The notes under the pieces were generated by a model. It did not search any database. It saw only the letters and a list, made by a program, of their open reading frames with translations, and was not told the origin of the DNA. A DNA stretch of 45,262 nt. Source: Flavobacterium sp. UBA6721 (GTDB taxonomy: Bacteria; Bacteroidota; Bacteroidia; Flavobacteriales; Flavobacteriaceae). Numbering within the stretch: position 1 is the first letter of the stretch; the number at the start of each line of letters is the position of its first letter. The stretch spans positions 1 through 45,262 of the forward strand of contig DKIJ01000033.1 of the NCBI GenBank assembly GCA_002454195.1, written 5' to 3'. Position numbers and translations under genes: made by a program. Positions 18,301 to 25,989 of the stretch are shown here, one piece after another.

Positions 18301-19057
18301 TCTCTAAAGAAAATTGTCCACCATGAGTTCCGTTACTCATCAAAGGATGGTGCATAGCAATGATTATGGTCTTGTCTTGATTTTTGTTTAAAATACTTTC
18401 TAATTCTTCAAAGAAAGCTTCGCGAGTTTTAATGGAACAATCATCATTAATTGTTGGAATTTTGTTCCAATCCTCTAAAAACCATTGACTATCAATAGTA
18501 ATCAGACAAATTTGCTCATTGATTTTTTGGTCATCAATCGGACAACTATTGGCTGGTAGAAACGCTTTTTTGTTATTGAGAAATTGATTAACGATTTTTT
18601 CTTGCTGTTTTAATCCATCAATTCCAGAATACCAATCATGATTTCCAGGCATGAATATTGTTTTTCCATTAAATCCTGCCGTAATGGCTAATTGTTTGTT
18701 TAGTTTTTCTAAAGCAATATTATACGCTTTTTTGTCTTTTTCATTAGGTATTCCTTTTGAGTAGACATTATCTCCTAAGAACAATAAAGTTGCATTTTTG
18801 TCGGAGGCTACTAGTTTATTTTGTAAAGCATTAAGTATCTTTTGGGCATTTTCTTGATCAGCATTTCCAGCATCTCCGATTAAAAAAAAGCGATGTGCAA
18901 TTTTTGTGGTGTCCTTATCGTTTGTAAGTAGGTTTTTAATTGAATCTTTTCCATATTGAGCCCTATTAGTAGAACAAGAAATGTTAAAAACTAACGCAAT
19001 AGAAAGGATAAAAAATATTTTGATTTTTAAGAACTGTATAACCGAAAACAATTTCAT
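15326..19057 (-). CDS. metallophosphoesterase fused to an outer-membrane beta-barrel
   Basis: 1243 residues. An export signal with cysteine C28 (NISCST) suggests a lipoprotein or cleaved start. Residues about 55-340 are a calcineurin-like phosphoesterase with all metal motifs: GDAG (D62), GDN (D96), GNHD (139-141), HH (236-237) and GHDH (312-315). The middle part (about 450-690) contains RALKKS, IGDWDRHFDQW and PIPRDRDQAF, which recall HipA/CotH-type kinase signatures but which I cannot assign firmly. From about 880 to the end is a surface-antigen (Omp85-like) barrel ending in the outer-membrane signature phenylalanine (GLGFGF). The gene is divergent from the HD-DUF5706 gene with only 25 bp between starts. 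The substrate is unknown. Confidence 0.88.
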   Translation of the reverse strand: MKLFSVIQFLKIKIFFILSIALVFNISCSTNRAQYGKDSIKNLLTNDKDTTKIAHRFFLIGDAGNADQENAQKILNALQNKLVASDKNATLLFLGDNVYSKGIPNEKDKKAYNIALEKLNKQLAITAGFNGKTIFMPGNHDWYSGIDGLKQQEKIVNQFLNNKKAFLPANSCPIDDQKINEQICLITIDSQWFLEDWNKIPTINDDCSIKTREAFFEELESILNKNQDKTIIIAMHHPLMSNGTHGGQFSLEKQLFPLEQKIPLPVLGSFINLVRKTSGISPQDIQNKQYQILVKRIKTLLQNQNQVIVVSGHDHNLQYIENQNVKQIISGAGSKSEAARAIFPNDFSYGKNGFAIVTVYTNGKSVVQFFGIENNEVTNLFEKTLLEPQKRKLNHYATSFANTTKTSIYSSEMTQKSLFHKFLFGNHYRQYYSQLIDAPVVSLDSLYGGLTPNRTGGGHQSKSLRLETKEGKEYTMRALKKSVSRFLQSVAFKDQYVENQFENTYAEKFLYDFYTTSHPYMNLAIGNLAKPIGVFHSNPKLFYIPKQKALGDFNSNFGDELYYVEERPSDSQKELASFGKSGAIISTDELLENLQKDEKYAVDEQEYIKARLFDMLIGDWDRHFDQWRWAVYKTNDKVIYKPIPRDRDQAFTKYDGTLLSLLMNIPSLRHMQSFKNNIKNVKWFNREPYPLDLAVLKKAEEKDWIFQAKFIQENLSDTNIDKAFTNLPKEVQDGTITSIIEKLKNRKKQLVNYATQYNSVLQKTAVIVGTNKKDRFTINPISKHEVEISSSRIKKEGEELVLTKKFNTQSTKSIWIYGLDDEDVFELQNTQKSAIKIKLIGGQNNDSYSISNGKNISIIDFKSKNNNFNTASNTKKLLTEDYETNYYNYQKPKYNAFSGIPSIGFNPDDGIKLGINTNYTINHFKQNPYTFKHIFKANYYFATDGFEFNYQLDVPKLIGKWNFGFDTQFTSPNFAINYFGYGNQTANTDEINGMNYNRVKISMLKLAPKIEKIGRLGSKLSFQIAYENFDVENTPDRYISIPNIVNPKIFKNQQFAGITTQYSYENYDIPSLPSMGMGFLIAANWKINTNNSKQNFPTLESKLNFNHKIDAQGKIVIATLLKAKAILNSNYEFYQAAALGGDFDLRGFRNQRFIGNQSFFQSSDIRFSIGKIKNSLIPMSYGFFGGYDYGRVWLEGESSNKWHQSIGGGLWLNGLNTLTARLSYFKATSDEEVRIAFGLGFGF

Positions 19058-19082
19058 AATTTAGTAGTATAAATATTCACTT

Positions 19083-20276
19083 ATGAGCTTTACAGACCAA
19101 GTACAAGATTTTGTTAAAAATTTACTCAAAGATAAGCTTTCTGAAGCATTTATTTATCATAACTTTAATCATACATCTGAGGTAGTAAAGGTAGTAAAAT
19201 TACTTTCAGAACACGAAAATATAAGTTTGGATGAACAAGAAGTGTTGCAAGTGGCAGCATGGTTTCACGATACAGGTTATGTGGAAGGTTTTGAGAATCA
19301 TGAGGAAAATAGTGTGAAAATTGCTTTAGAATATTTGACAAAAGAAGGCAAATCAGCCGATTATATATCCAAAGTGAGTGATTTGATTTTAGCTACCAAA
19401 TATGATTTTGTTCCAACAAGTTTGCCAGAAAAAATCATGAAAGATGCCGATTTTTATCATTTTACATTAGCAAATTATTGTGAGCGTTGTAACCTTTTGA
19501 GAGAAGAATGGGATTGTTTTAAATTCAAGCAACTACCAAATGATTTGGCTTGGGCCAAAGAAAATTTGAAAGTACTAACACAGTTACATCAGTATTACAC
19601 GGATTATGCTATAGCTAATTGGCAACCTCTTAAAGAAAAAAATATTACCATCATTAAAGAAAAAATAGCGCAAATGGAAGAGGTAAATCAACCTAAACCA
19701 ATAAAAAAAACTAAAGAAGAAAAACAAGCAAAAACGCCAAAACCAGATAGAGGAATTGATACTTTATTTAGAGTAACATTAAGTAATCATACTCGTTTAA
19801 GTGGTATTGCAGATAGTAAAGCAAATATTTTATTGTCAGTAAATGCAATTATTATTTCAATTGCACTTTCATCGATCATACCTAAACTGGATAGTCCAAA
19901 TAATGCCCATTTGGTAATTCCAACTTTTATCATGCTAATGTTCAGTGTGATTTCTATTGTTTTTGCTATTTTATCCACAAGACCTAAAGTAACTAGTGGA
20001 ACTTTTACCCGAAACGATATCGAAGACCAGAAAGTGAACCTGTTATTTTTTGGAAATTTTTACAAAATGCCATTAGATGAATACGAATGGGCCGTAAATG
20101 AAATGATAAAAGACAATAAATATTTGTATAATTCTATGATTAAAGATTTGTATTTCTTGGGCGTTGTACTTGAAAAGAAATACCGATTACTTCGTATTAC
20201 TTATAATATTTTTATGGTGGGGATAATTATTTCTTTTTTGTCTTTTTTTCTAGCTTTTTACTCAGATAGACTTTAA
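19083..20276 (+). CDS. HD-domain protein fused to Pycsar-effector-like membrane domain (DUF5706)
   Basis: 397 residues. Residues about 1-170 form an HD phosphohydrolase domain with ligands H30, H62-D63 and D121 or D123 (WFHDTGY, KDADFYHF). A lysine/proline-rich linker (about 195-225) joins it to a C-terminal domain with TLSNHTRLSGIADSKANIL and three membrane helices (about 245-266, 275-297, 373-393). That matches DUF5706, the membrane effector domain of Pycsar anti-phage systems, which opens or disrupts the membrane on binding cyclic CMP/UMP. No cyclase gene is visible in the window. The HD domain may hydrolyse a nucleotide ligand; that is inference. Its stop overlaps the stop of the convergent GAF gene. 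Confidence 0.88.
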   Translation: MSFTDQVQDFVKNLLKDKLSEAFIYHNFNHTSEVVKVVKLLSEHENISLDEQEVLQVAAWFHDTGYVEGFENHEENSVKIALEYLTKEGKSADYISKVSDLILATKYDFVPTSLPEKIMKDADFYHFTLANYCERCNLLREEWDCFKFKQLPNDLAWAKENLKVLTQLHQYYTDYAIANWQPLKEKNITIIKEKIAQMEEVNQPKPIKKTKEEKQAKTPKPDRGIDTLFRVTLSNHTRLSGIADSKANILLSVNAIIISIALSSIIPKLDSPNNAHLVIPTFIMLMFSVISIVFAILSTRPKVTSGTFTRNDIEDQKVNLLFFGNFYKMPLDEYEWAVNEMIKDNKYLYNSMIKDLYFLGVVLEKKYRLLRITYNIFMVGIIISFLSFFLAFYSDRL

Positions 20277-22636
20277 TTAATAGCGTCTAGCAAATCTTTA
20301 TAGGTATATTGAGATTCTAATGATTCATCGGTGTTTAGAACTTTAATTCTTAGCGCTTTTAATCCGTTTACACCTTGAAGTTCTTCTACTTCAAATTGTT
20401 CAATTTGAGGTTCAAGAATACCTTTAAATTGAAGGAATTTAATATATTTTAAATATTCTACTTCTTCGTATTGATGAGAATATACAATTGTTATTTTTTC
20501 TTTTTGTGTGATACGTTCTTTTGTTCCTTTGATATTTGCTTTGTCAATTCGTTTTTTCACTACTTCATATCGAGCATTGTAGGTTCCGTCAACATCAAAG
20601 CGTTTTTCGTCCATTCTAAATCGGATCGATATAGGTGAACTAAAAACTAAAATTAAAGAACTTACATCTAGTTTGTAAGGAAGATTCTTTTTAAGACAAT
20701 GATGTTCTAACTCCATCTTGCATAAAGTTTGTAATTGCCACAATCGTAAGTTGTTTAAATACATTAAATCAAACGATTGGTTGGGAGTAATAGAATCACC
20801 TATATAAATATTGTGTTCTACGCCATCGGTTTTGAAGCGTTCAAAATAGTGGGGGAAAATTTGTTGCGCTTCATTTTGTTCATAGTCAAGAACATCGGCC
20901 ATTTTTTTATTGATAATTGCCATTGCTTCGTCAAATTGTTTTCGAGCATGGTAAAAAAGATTCGTTTTAGGATCTAAATTTTTAAAGTAAGTATCAATTA
21001 AAAATTGCTCTTCGTTATCGATAATTGTGTTATTCAATAAAGGGTGAATTTCCTTTTCTATATAGTTTTGAATTTGTTGTTCCGTATCTGCTTTTAAATC
21101 TTTTTCTAATTCTGAAAAGAAAGTATTTAGTTCAAATTTTCGTTGTTCTAATAATGGTAGTCTACGAATTGTTTTTGACACTTCGAATATGTTCAAAATA
21201 CTTTGCAATTGAAGTCTTAAGTCTTCTTTTACGGTATTATTTCGATGTTCAGAAGAACCATTTATATCTATTTGTCCATACAAAGGATAAACCTCTTTGA
21301 AAACAATTTCTTTGAAGTTGTAGTTTTTAGTATTGTCGTTAATTTGTAAATATTTTTGAGCTTCGGCTTTAAATTTCCATGAAACACTTGAATGAATGGC
21401 AGTATATTCACGTTGGATAATTGCTTCAATTTCATTTTGATAATCGGTATTAAAGCGTTCGAGTGTATTTACAATATTAGGTAATATTAAATTGAGATTA
21501 TTAGCATTGATACTGTTTAATTGTTTTGGTACAGCCGAAACAAGTTCTATGATACCTAAGAGTTTGCCGTCTTTAACAATAGGGGTAAAGATGCAACTTT
21601 TAATATTTTGATTCAGGAGTACTTGGGCAAATTTTTCATTTCCAGGGATTTCTCCAAAGGCTTCTACATTTGAAATAATGAAGTTTTCTTTAGTTTCTAG
21701 AAGCTTGTTAGCAGGACAATTTAAAAACGCACTACAACATTCTGTGTCATTACTGTTTTGAAGGATGAAGCTGTCAATTTTTGTTTTTTCATAAGGTAAT
21801 TTTGTAAATCTAGCTTCGTCTTCATTATAAATACTGATACCAATTTTTAAATCAGGAACTTTAAAGAAGGATCTAAAAATGTTTTCAATTGATTTTTCAT
21901 CTTCCTCTGTTTTATTGTCCCTTTTTAAAAGATTACTCTTTAAATTTGAAATAGCAGTTTCTTTAGTTGCGTCAAATAAGCTAATGATACCAAATCCTTT
22001 TAAAACCCAGCTTTCGTGAGGAAATTTTTCTTTCCACAGCACTACATTTTCAAAATTATCCATTAATTCGTCAATGTCTGCTGTGCTTAAATTTGGGGCT
22101 TCTTTTAATGGGTAAATATCTACGAAATCGGCATTGTATAGAATTCGATAGTGATAAATTACGCCATTAGCATCCGGAATATCATAAAATAAGGGTTTGT
22201 TATAATCAAAATTTTGATTGTAATAAGCGTTTAAAATCAGAATACAGCTTAAAACATAAAATTGATCATCACTAAAATCTTCAATTACTAAATTAAAATC
22301 GCCAGCATTTTTTAGAATTTTTTTAAATCTTTTAGAATAATTGAAAGTAATATTTTGAAAAGGTATGGTAACTGCTTTTATTTCATTATTAGTTAATGCC
22401 GTTGGGAATAAATCGGCAAGTAAGTTTCTAATAATTTTTTTATTATTTGTTATGATTGAAAAATCTTCAATTCCAGTTCTAAATTCCGGAATTGGCTCTA
22501 TTTCTTTAAGTAAAGATTTGGCATAATTGGAACGATAATCAATATCTGATAAGGCAATTTCTTCCAGTGACTCAATAAGTTTATGAAAAGAAATTATAGT
22601 TTTAAAAGGACTCTCTTTGAATAAAAGATGATTCAT
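20273..22636 (-). CDS. large GAF-domain protein
   Basis: 787 residues, soluble. A GAF domain occupies about residues 240-400, with the typical end GKLLGIIELVSA. GAF domains bind small ligands, including cyclic nucleotides. The flanking regions are long, helical and charged and show no catalytic motif I recognise: no kinase, GGDEF or HD signature. Conserved-looking cysteines (ECCSAFLNC) sit inside the GAF part. It converges on the HD-DUF5706 gene with overlapping stops and has its own TATTTTTG promoter element. Function unknown; a cytoplasmic sensing role is suggested only by the GAF domain. Confidence 0.8.
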   Translation of the reverse strand: MNHLLFKESPFKTIISFHKLIESLEEIALSDIDYRSNYAKSLLKEIEPIPEFRTGIEDFSIITNNKKIIRNLLADLFPTALTNNEIKAVTIPFQNITFNYSKRFKKILKNAGDFNLVIEDFSDDQFYVLSCILILNAYYNQNFDYNKPLFYDIPDANGVIYHYRILYNADFVDIYPLKEAPNLSTADIDELMDNFENVVLWKEKFPHESWVLKGFGIISLFDATKETAISNLKSNLLKRDNKTEEDEKSIENIFRSFFKVPDLKIGISIYNEDEARFTKLPYEKTKIDSFILQNSNDTECCSAFLNCPANKLLETKENFIISNVEAFGEIPGNEKFAQVLLNQNIKSCIFTPIVKDGKLLGIIELVSAVPKQLNSINANNLNLILPNIVNTLERFNTDYQNEIEAIIQREYTAIHSSVSWKFKAEAQKYLQINDNTKNYNFKEIVFKEVYPLYGQIDINGSSEHRNNTVKEDLRLQLQSILNIFEVSKTIRRLPLLEQRKFELNTFFSELEKDLKADTEQQIQNYIEKEIHPLLNNTIIDNEEQFLIDTYFKNLDPKTNLFYHARKQFDEAMAIINKKMADVLDYEQNEAQQIFPHYFERFKTDGVEHNIYIGDSITPNQSFDLMYLNNLRLWQLQTLCKMELEHHCLKKNLPYKLDVSSLILVFSSPISIRFRMDEKRFDVDGTYNARYEVVKKRIDKANIKGTKERITQKEKITIVYSHQYEEVEYLKYIKFLQFKGILEPQIEQFEVEELQGVNGLKALRIKVLNTDESLESQYTYKDLLDAIN

Positions 22637-22656
22637 TTTACTTTTTGTTTAGTACA

Positions 22657-22664
22657 CAAAAATA
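22657..22664 (-). promoter_or_regulatory. TAnnTTTG promoter -7 element of the GAF gene
   Basis: TATTTTTG on the minus strand, 20 nt before the ATG at 22636. No TTG box is visible at the usual distance. Confidence 0.45.
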
Positions 22665-22709
22665 GTGAATTATCCTGATTTGATAGCCTAAGTAGAAATA
22701 GAAGTTGTG

Positions 22710-22952
22710 CTATTGTTTTGTTAAAAGCTTTTTTTTGCAAAAGGAAACTAAGGCTTCGTTTACTTCTCTTAATTCTGGGGTTAAAAGAGTTATGGCTCCT
22801 GCCTCGTCATTAGTAAGTTCCATTTGACATGTTTTACATTTGTATTCTTTTAGATGGTTAGTAATACTTCTGGAGGGAACAATATCGTGACCAAAAAGGG
22901 TACAGTATAGTTTTTTTCCAATGAAAACGGTTTTACTTAATTTAAAATCCAT
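22710..22952 (-). CDS. small zinc-site protein (DUF1660-like)
   Basis: 80 residues. C17 and H22 (CTLFGH) together with C39 and C42 (CKTC) look like a four-ligand zinc site. This arrangement recalls the small DUF1660-type proteins. The C-terminal half is helical and charged. It is on the same strand as the nucleoid-associated protein gene, which is upstream and separated by a terminator. No function can be assigned. Confidence 0.65.
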   Translation of the reverse strand: MDFKLSKTVFIGKKLYCTLFGHDIVPSRSITNHLKEYKCKTCQMELTNDEAGAITLLTPELREVNEALVSFCKKKLLTKQ

Positions 22953-23080
22953 AGCACTAGAGGTTAATTTGGTTTTGGGATTATAAAAATATTAAAACCT
23001 AGATATAAATACGTAAAAAATCGACTAAGTACTTGTTTTTGTGTGTTTTGTAAGTCTTGTTTTATTTTAAAAATAGTTGG

Positions 23081-23118
23081 TAAATAAAAATCTCCAATAG
23101 TATGAACCGTTGGAGATT
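23081..23118 (-). terminator. intrinsic terminator of the nucleoid-associated protein gene
   Basis: A 9-bp stem, AATCTCCAA (23089-23097) with TTGGAGATT (23110-23118), is followed on the minus strand by a T-rich tail. It lies about 40 bp past the stop of the gene at 23155. Confidence 0.7.
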
Positions 23119-23154
23119 AATAAATAAACTAAAGAAATGGTAAAATTGGGATAA

Positions 23155-24213
23155 CTAAGATTTTTGTTCTTTGTTAAAATAAACTAAGTAGTAATACATT
23201 TGTTTTTCTTCGTCCCATCCTTTTTCAACAAACTTTTCAGCACTTTCAGGATTTATAAAATCCATTTTGATTTGAATGTTGGTGTCAAGGTTAATAACAT
23301 TTTTGATAGATTTTCTAGCATCACTTACGGCTGCATTAGCAATCGGGAAGGAAGTAACGTCTTCAATGCTGTATTTTTCACCTTTGTCTACTTTATAATT
23401 TTTAAACTCAGGAATCAAATCAGGATTATCTAACACTTCATTCAGGAAGTTTTGTTCTTCAAATTGATCGTTTTTGGCAAAATAGTTTACAGAACGGTTC
23501 ATAAACATTACCTCTTCTTTTTTGTCTTCTGCTGGGAAAACAACATCTTTAGCAAATCCTTGACAGAATTTAAGATACTTTTTAGTAATGAAGTTTTCAT
23601 CTTCAAACGCATCAACAGATAAGAAGTGTTCTAGCCAATAACGTGCATCATAGCGGTTGCTATCAACAGTTAGGATTTTGTATCCTTCTTCTTTTTTATG
23701 ATTGAAAATCAAACAGCCTTTGTCTAATTTATTTAAATTGATTCCTTGTTGTAGAATCATTTCTAGATTAGAAGCTTTTTCTTCAAATTGTAAAAAATCG
23801 GTTTGTAATTCGCTCTTAAAAATACCTACAACATCCACTGGTGTATTGTCGATATTTACATTCGTAATATGTGCAATATAGACTTCTCCATTTTTTATAT
23901 GTGGATGATTTGATTGTTCAAATAAATGTTTGGTGATTTTTTTAGAAACCTCATGGGTGTTATTTGGGTTTTCAAAAATTTCAGTGGCATATTTGTACAT
24001 GTCATTGTAATCCAAATCCACTTCGTGAGCAAATTGATAATAGTTTTCTTCTTTCTCTCTGAAAGGTTTCAAGAAGAATTCTTTGATAAGCGGAACAATT
24101 TCATCTTGTAAGCTAAAAGGTTGCTCTGATAAAAAGATAGCCTCATTTCGGCTTTTATTTCCTACTCTGTGAATAGAAAGTGTTTCGATGTGTGCGTTGA
24201 ATAAGTTGATCAT
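23155..24213 (-). CDS. nucleoid-associated protein (NdpA/YejK family)
   Basis: 352 residues, close to the usual length of the family that includes E. coli YejK/NdpA. The whole sequence fits the family: an N-terminal alpha/beta part (SLQDEIVPLIKEFFLKPF), the central GEVYIAHITNVNID and VGIFKSE strands, a KGCLIFNH segment and a C-terminal helical part ending KMDFINPESAEKFVEKGWDE. These proteins associate with the nucleoid; the precise task is not settled. It stands between two terminator-like hairpins, so it is probably transcribed alone. Confidence 0.88.
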   Translation of the reverse strand: MINLFNAHIETLSIHRVGNKSRNEAIFLSEQPFSLQDEIVPLIKEFFLKPFREKEENYYQFAHEVDLDYNDMYKYATEIFENPNNTHEVSKKITKHLFEQSNHPHIKNGEVYIAHITNVNIDNTPVDVVGIFKSELQTDFLQFEEKASNLEMILQQGINLNKLDKGCLIFNHKKEEGYKILTVDSNRYDARYWLEHFLSVDAFEDENFITKKYLKFCQGFAKDVVFPAEDKKEEVMFMNRSVNYFAKNDQFEEQNFLNEVLDNPDLIPEFKNYKVDKGEKYSIEDVTSFPIANAAVSDARKSIKNVINLDTNIQIKMDFINPESAEKFVEKGWDEEKQMYYYLVYFNKEQKS

Positions 24214-24237
24214 GTTTTGTTTGTTTTTTTAGATGCG

Positions 24238-24286
24238 AGAGCCAAGAAAAAAGACTGTTTTTTTAGAGGTCTTTCATCTTGGCTCT
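24238..24286 (-). terminator. nested hairpin, terminator of the pRiA4b ORF-3-like gene
   Basis: The outer arms AGAGCCAAGA (24238-24247) and TCTTGGCTCT (24277-24286) pair perfectly. Inside them, AAAGAC (24250-24255) pairs with GTCTTT (24269-24274). On the minus strand the inner hairpin is followed by T's. It lies between the stop at 24310 and the next ATG at 24213, so it could also act as a 5' leader structure of the nucleoid-associated protein gene. Confidence 0.6.
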
Positions 24287-24309
24287 TGAATAATTTTTAT
24301 CGGGTTATT

Positions 24310-24849
24310 CTAGTTCCAATTTTCTTCAAAGCCGTAATCTTCGTAGCTGTCGTCTCCTTCAAACATATCCATGTCGTCATCATCTAAGCCATCTTCAAAT
24401 TCGTCATAAAAATCATCTGCATTATCTGCTTCAAAGTTTTTCTCTAAAGCTTCATCAGGCATTTCACCATGTGCGAAAAGTGTTTCCGGATAGATAGCTC
24501 CGGCAGTTTGTTCTTCAATGGCTGCCAATTCTACTAAGAAAGTCCACATGTTGATAAAATCATAAACATAAATGATTTTAGTGTTTTCTTTGTCAAGAAT
24601 GTCCGAAAGTTTATAATCACTCATGATTCGTTGTTCACCAGGAACATCACCAGTGTCAAAAAGTGAAATTTCATCTTCTTGATTCCAAGTTTCATCACAA
24701 GTGTAAAAAGAAGCGACTTCCATACCATCAAATCCAAAAGAGTTGAAGATAGCGTTGTGTAAATCTTCTAAAGTATCATCATCAAGTATCGCGATATCTC
24801 TAAAAATATCTTCTTCTGCGTCTAAGATTACTCTAAATTTATAAACCAT
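24310..24849 (-). CDS. pRiA4b ORF-3-like protein
   Basis: 179 residues. The N-terminal ~110 residues (YKFRVILDAEEDIFRDIAI, TLEDLHNAIFNSFGFDG, HxxSFYTCDETW-like strand) match the plasmid pRiA4b ORF-3 / IS1096 TnpR-like fold, a ubiquitin-like domain of unknown function. The last ~45 residues are extremely acidic (EFEDGLDDDDMDMFEGDD). Despite the mobile-element family name, no transposase is nearby and a good chromosomal promoter precedes it (TTG, 20 nt, TACCTTTG), so it looks like a resident gene. Confidence 0.85.
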   Translation of the reverse strand: MVYKFRVILDAEEDIFRDIAILDDDTLEDLHNAIFNSFGFDGMEVASFYTCDETWNQEDEISLFDTGDVPGEQRIMSDYKLSDILDKENTKIIYVYDFINMWTFLVELAAIEEQTAGAIYPETLFAHGEMPDEALEKNFEADNADDFYDEFEDGLDDDDMDMFEGDDSYEDYGFEENWN

Positions 24850-24872
24850 AATCGTTGTTTTTTATAAAAAGC

Positions 24873-24903
24873 CAAAGGTACATTTAATCCTTTTTAATCC
24901 CAA
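24873..24903 (-). promoter_or_regulatory. full Bacteroidota promoter (TTG-N20-TACCTTTG)
   Basis: On the minus strand TTG (24901-24903), 20 nt, then TACCTTTG (24873-24880), 23 nt before the ATG at 24849. Both boxes and the spacing fit the flavobacterial housekeeping sigma factor. Confidence 0.75.
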
Positions 24904-25030
24904 TGCGATTTATGAAATTTTATAAAAAAATAAGATTGATTTGAATGTCAGTTGGTTGTAGTTTATTTTGAGGTTTTCAATGTTTAGAAACGGTAGAGGT
25001 TTATTTTGTCTTATCTGAGTTTAGAATAGC

Positions 25031-25423
25031 TTATTGAATTTCGTAAAATTCAATAGGTAAATTGTCGGGATCAGCAATGAAAGTAAAACGTTTGTTTGTG
25101 AATTCGTCGATTCGAATAGGTTCGGAATGGATATTCTTAGAGTGTAAAAAGGCAATAGTCGTGTCTAAATTTTCTACAGCAAAAGCTAAATGGCGTAATC
25201 CACAAGCCTCTGGTTGGGAGATTCTTTCCGGTGGATTGGGAAATGAAAATAATTCGATACAATAATTGTTGTTTAAAGCCAAATCGAGTTTGTAAGATTG
25301 GCGTTCCTCCCGATAAACTTCTCTGATAATTTTCAAACCGAGAATCTCAGTGTAGAATTGTTTCGATTTTTCGTAATCGGAACAGATAATGGCAACATGA
25401 TGGATTTTGTTGAGTTGAAGCAT
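25031..25423 (-). CDS. gloA2: YaeR/SMU1112c-family glyoxalase I-like metalloprotein
   Basis: 130 residues, a single VOC-fold protein. It matches E. coli YaeR strongly across its length: HHVAIICSDYEKSKQFY, EVYREERQSYKLDLAL, IELFSFPNPPER, EACGLRHLAF and KRFTFIADPDNLP. Probable metal ligands are H8 or H9, the glutamate of IELF, the histidine of LRHLAF and the C-terminal glutamate of PIEFYE. The substrate is not established for this family. It lies 8 bp downstream of the acetyltransferase gene and probably forms an operon with it. Confidence 0.9.
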   Translation of the reverse strand: MLQLNKIHHVAIICSDYEKSKQFYTEILGLKIIREVYREERQSYKLDLALNNNYCIELFSFPNPPERISQPEACGLRHLAFAVENLDTTIAFLHSKNIHSEPIRIDEFTNKRFTFIADPDNLPIEFYEIQ

Positions 25424-25431
25424 TCTTGAAT

Positions 25432-25989
25432 TTATTGATTTAGTTTGCGAATTACTTTGGCAGGATTACCAACTGCAAGAGAATTGTCGGGGATGTTTTT
25501 GGTTACCACCGAACCGGCTCCGATAACAGATCCGTTTCCAATTGTTACTCCGGGGCAAATAATTGAATTGCCTCCTATCCAACAATCGTTTCCTATGGAG
25601 ATGGGTAGTGCGTTTTCAAGTGTCTTTCTTAGTTCGGCATCGAGTGGGTGAGTAGCGGTGTAGAGTTGAACTCCGGGTGCTATAAATACATTCGAACCGA
25701 TAGTTACTTTTGCACAATCGAGAACGACACAGTTTACATTAAAATAAACATTGTCCCCACAAAAAATGTTGTACCCATAGTCGCAATGAAAAGGAGGTTC
25801 GATGTATAAATTTTGACCAGCATTCGGGATTAATTCTTTTACAATTTCTTTTGCTTTTTTGGTTACTCGGTATTCAGTAATGTTTAATCGGTGTAGCAAA
25901 TTTTTAGCTCTTCTTCGGTCTTTAATTAGGGCGGGGTCAGTCGCTAAATAATACTCTCCATCGATCATTTTTTCTCTCTCTGTTTTCAT
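25432..25989 (-). CDS. maltose/galactoside O-acetyltransferase family protein
   Basis: 185 residues. The N-terminal maltose-acetyltransferase helix (MIDGEYYLATDPAL) is followed by a left-handed beta-helix of hexapeptide repeats. The probable catalytic histidine is H114 in TATHPLD, and the family signature CWIGGNSIICPGVTIGNGSV is present. It transfers acetyl from acetyl-CoA to a sugar hydroxyl; the real acceptor is unknown. It is the first gene of a two-gene unit with the YaeR-like protein. Upstream lies a 1.2-kb gene-free stretch. Confidence 0.92.
   Translation of the reverse strand: MKTEREKMIDGEYYLATDPALIKDRRRAKNLLHRLNITEYRVTKKAKEIVKELIPNAGQNLYIEPPFHCDYGYNIFCGDNVYFNVNCVVLDCAKVTIGSNVFIAPGVQLYTATHPLDAELRKTLENALPISIGNDCWIGGNSIICPGVTIGNGSVIGAGSVVTKNIPDNSLAVGNPAKVIRKLNQ

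Noticed and set aside
24310..24849. pRiA4b ORF-3/IS1096-like gene as evidence of an insertion sequence
   Set aside because: No transposase or terminal repeats flank it, and it has a standard chromosomal promoter. The family name is historical.
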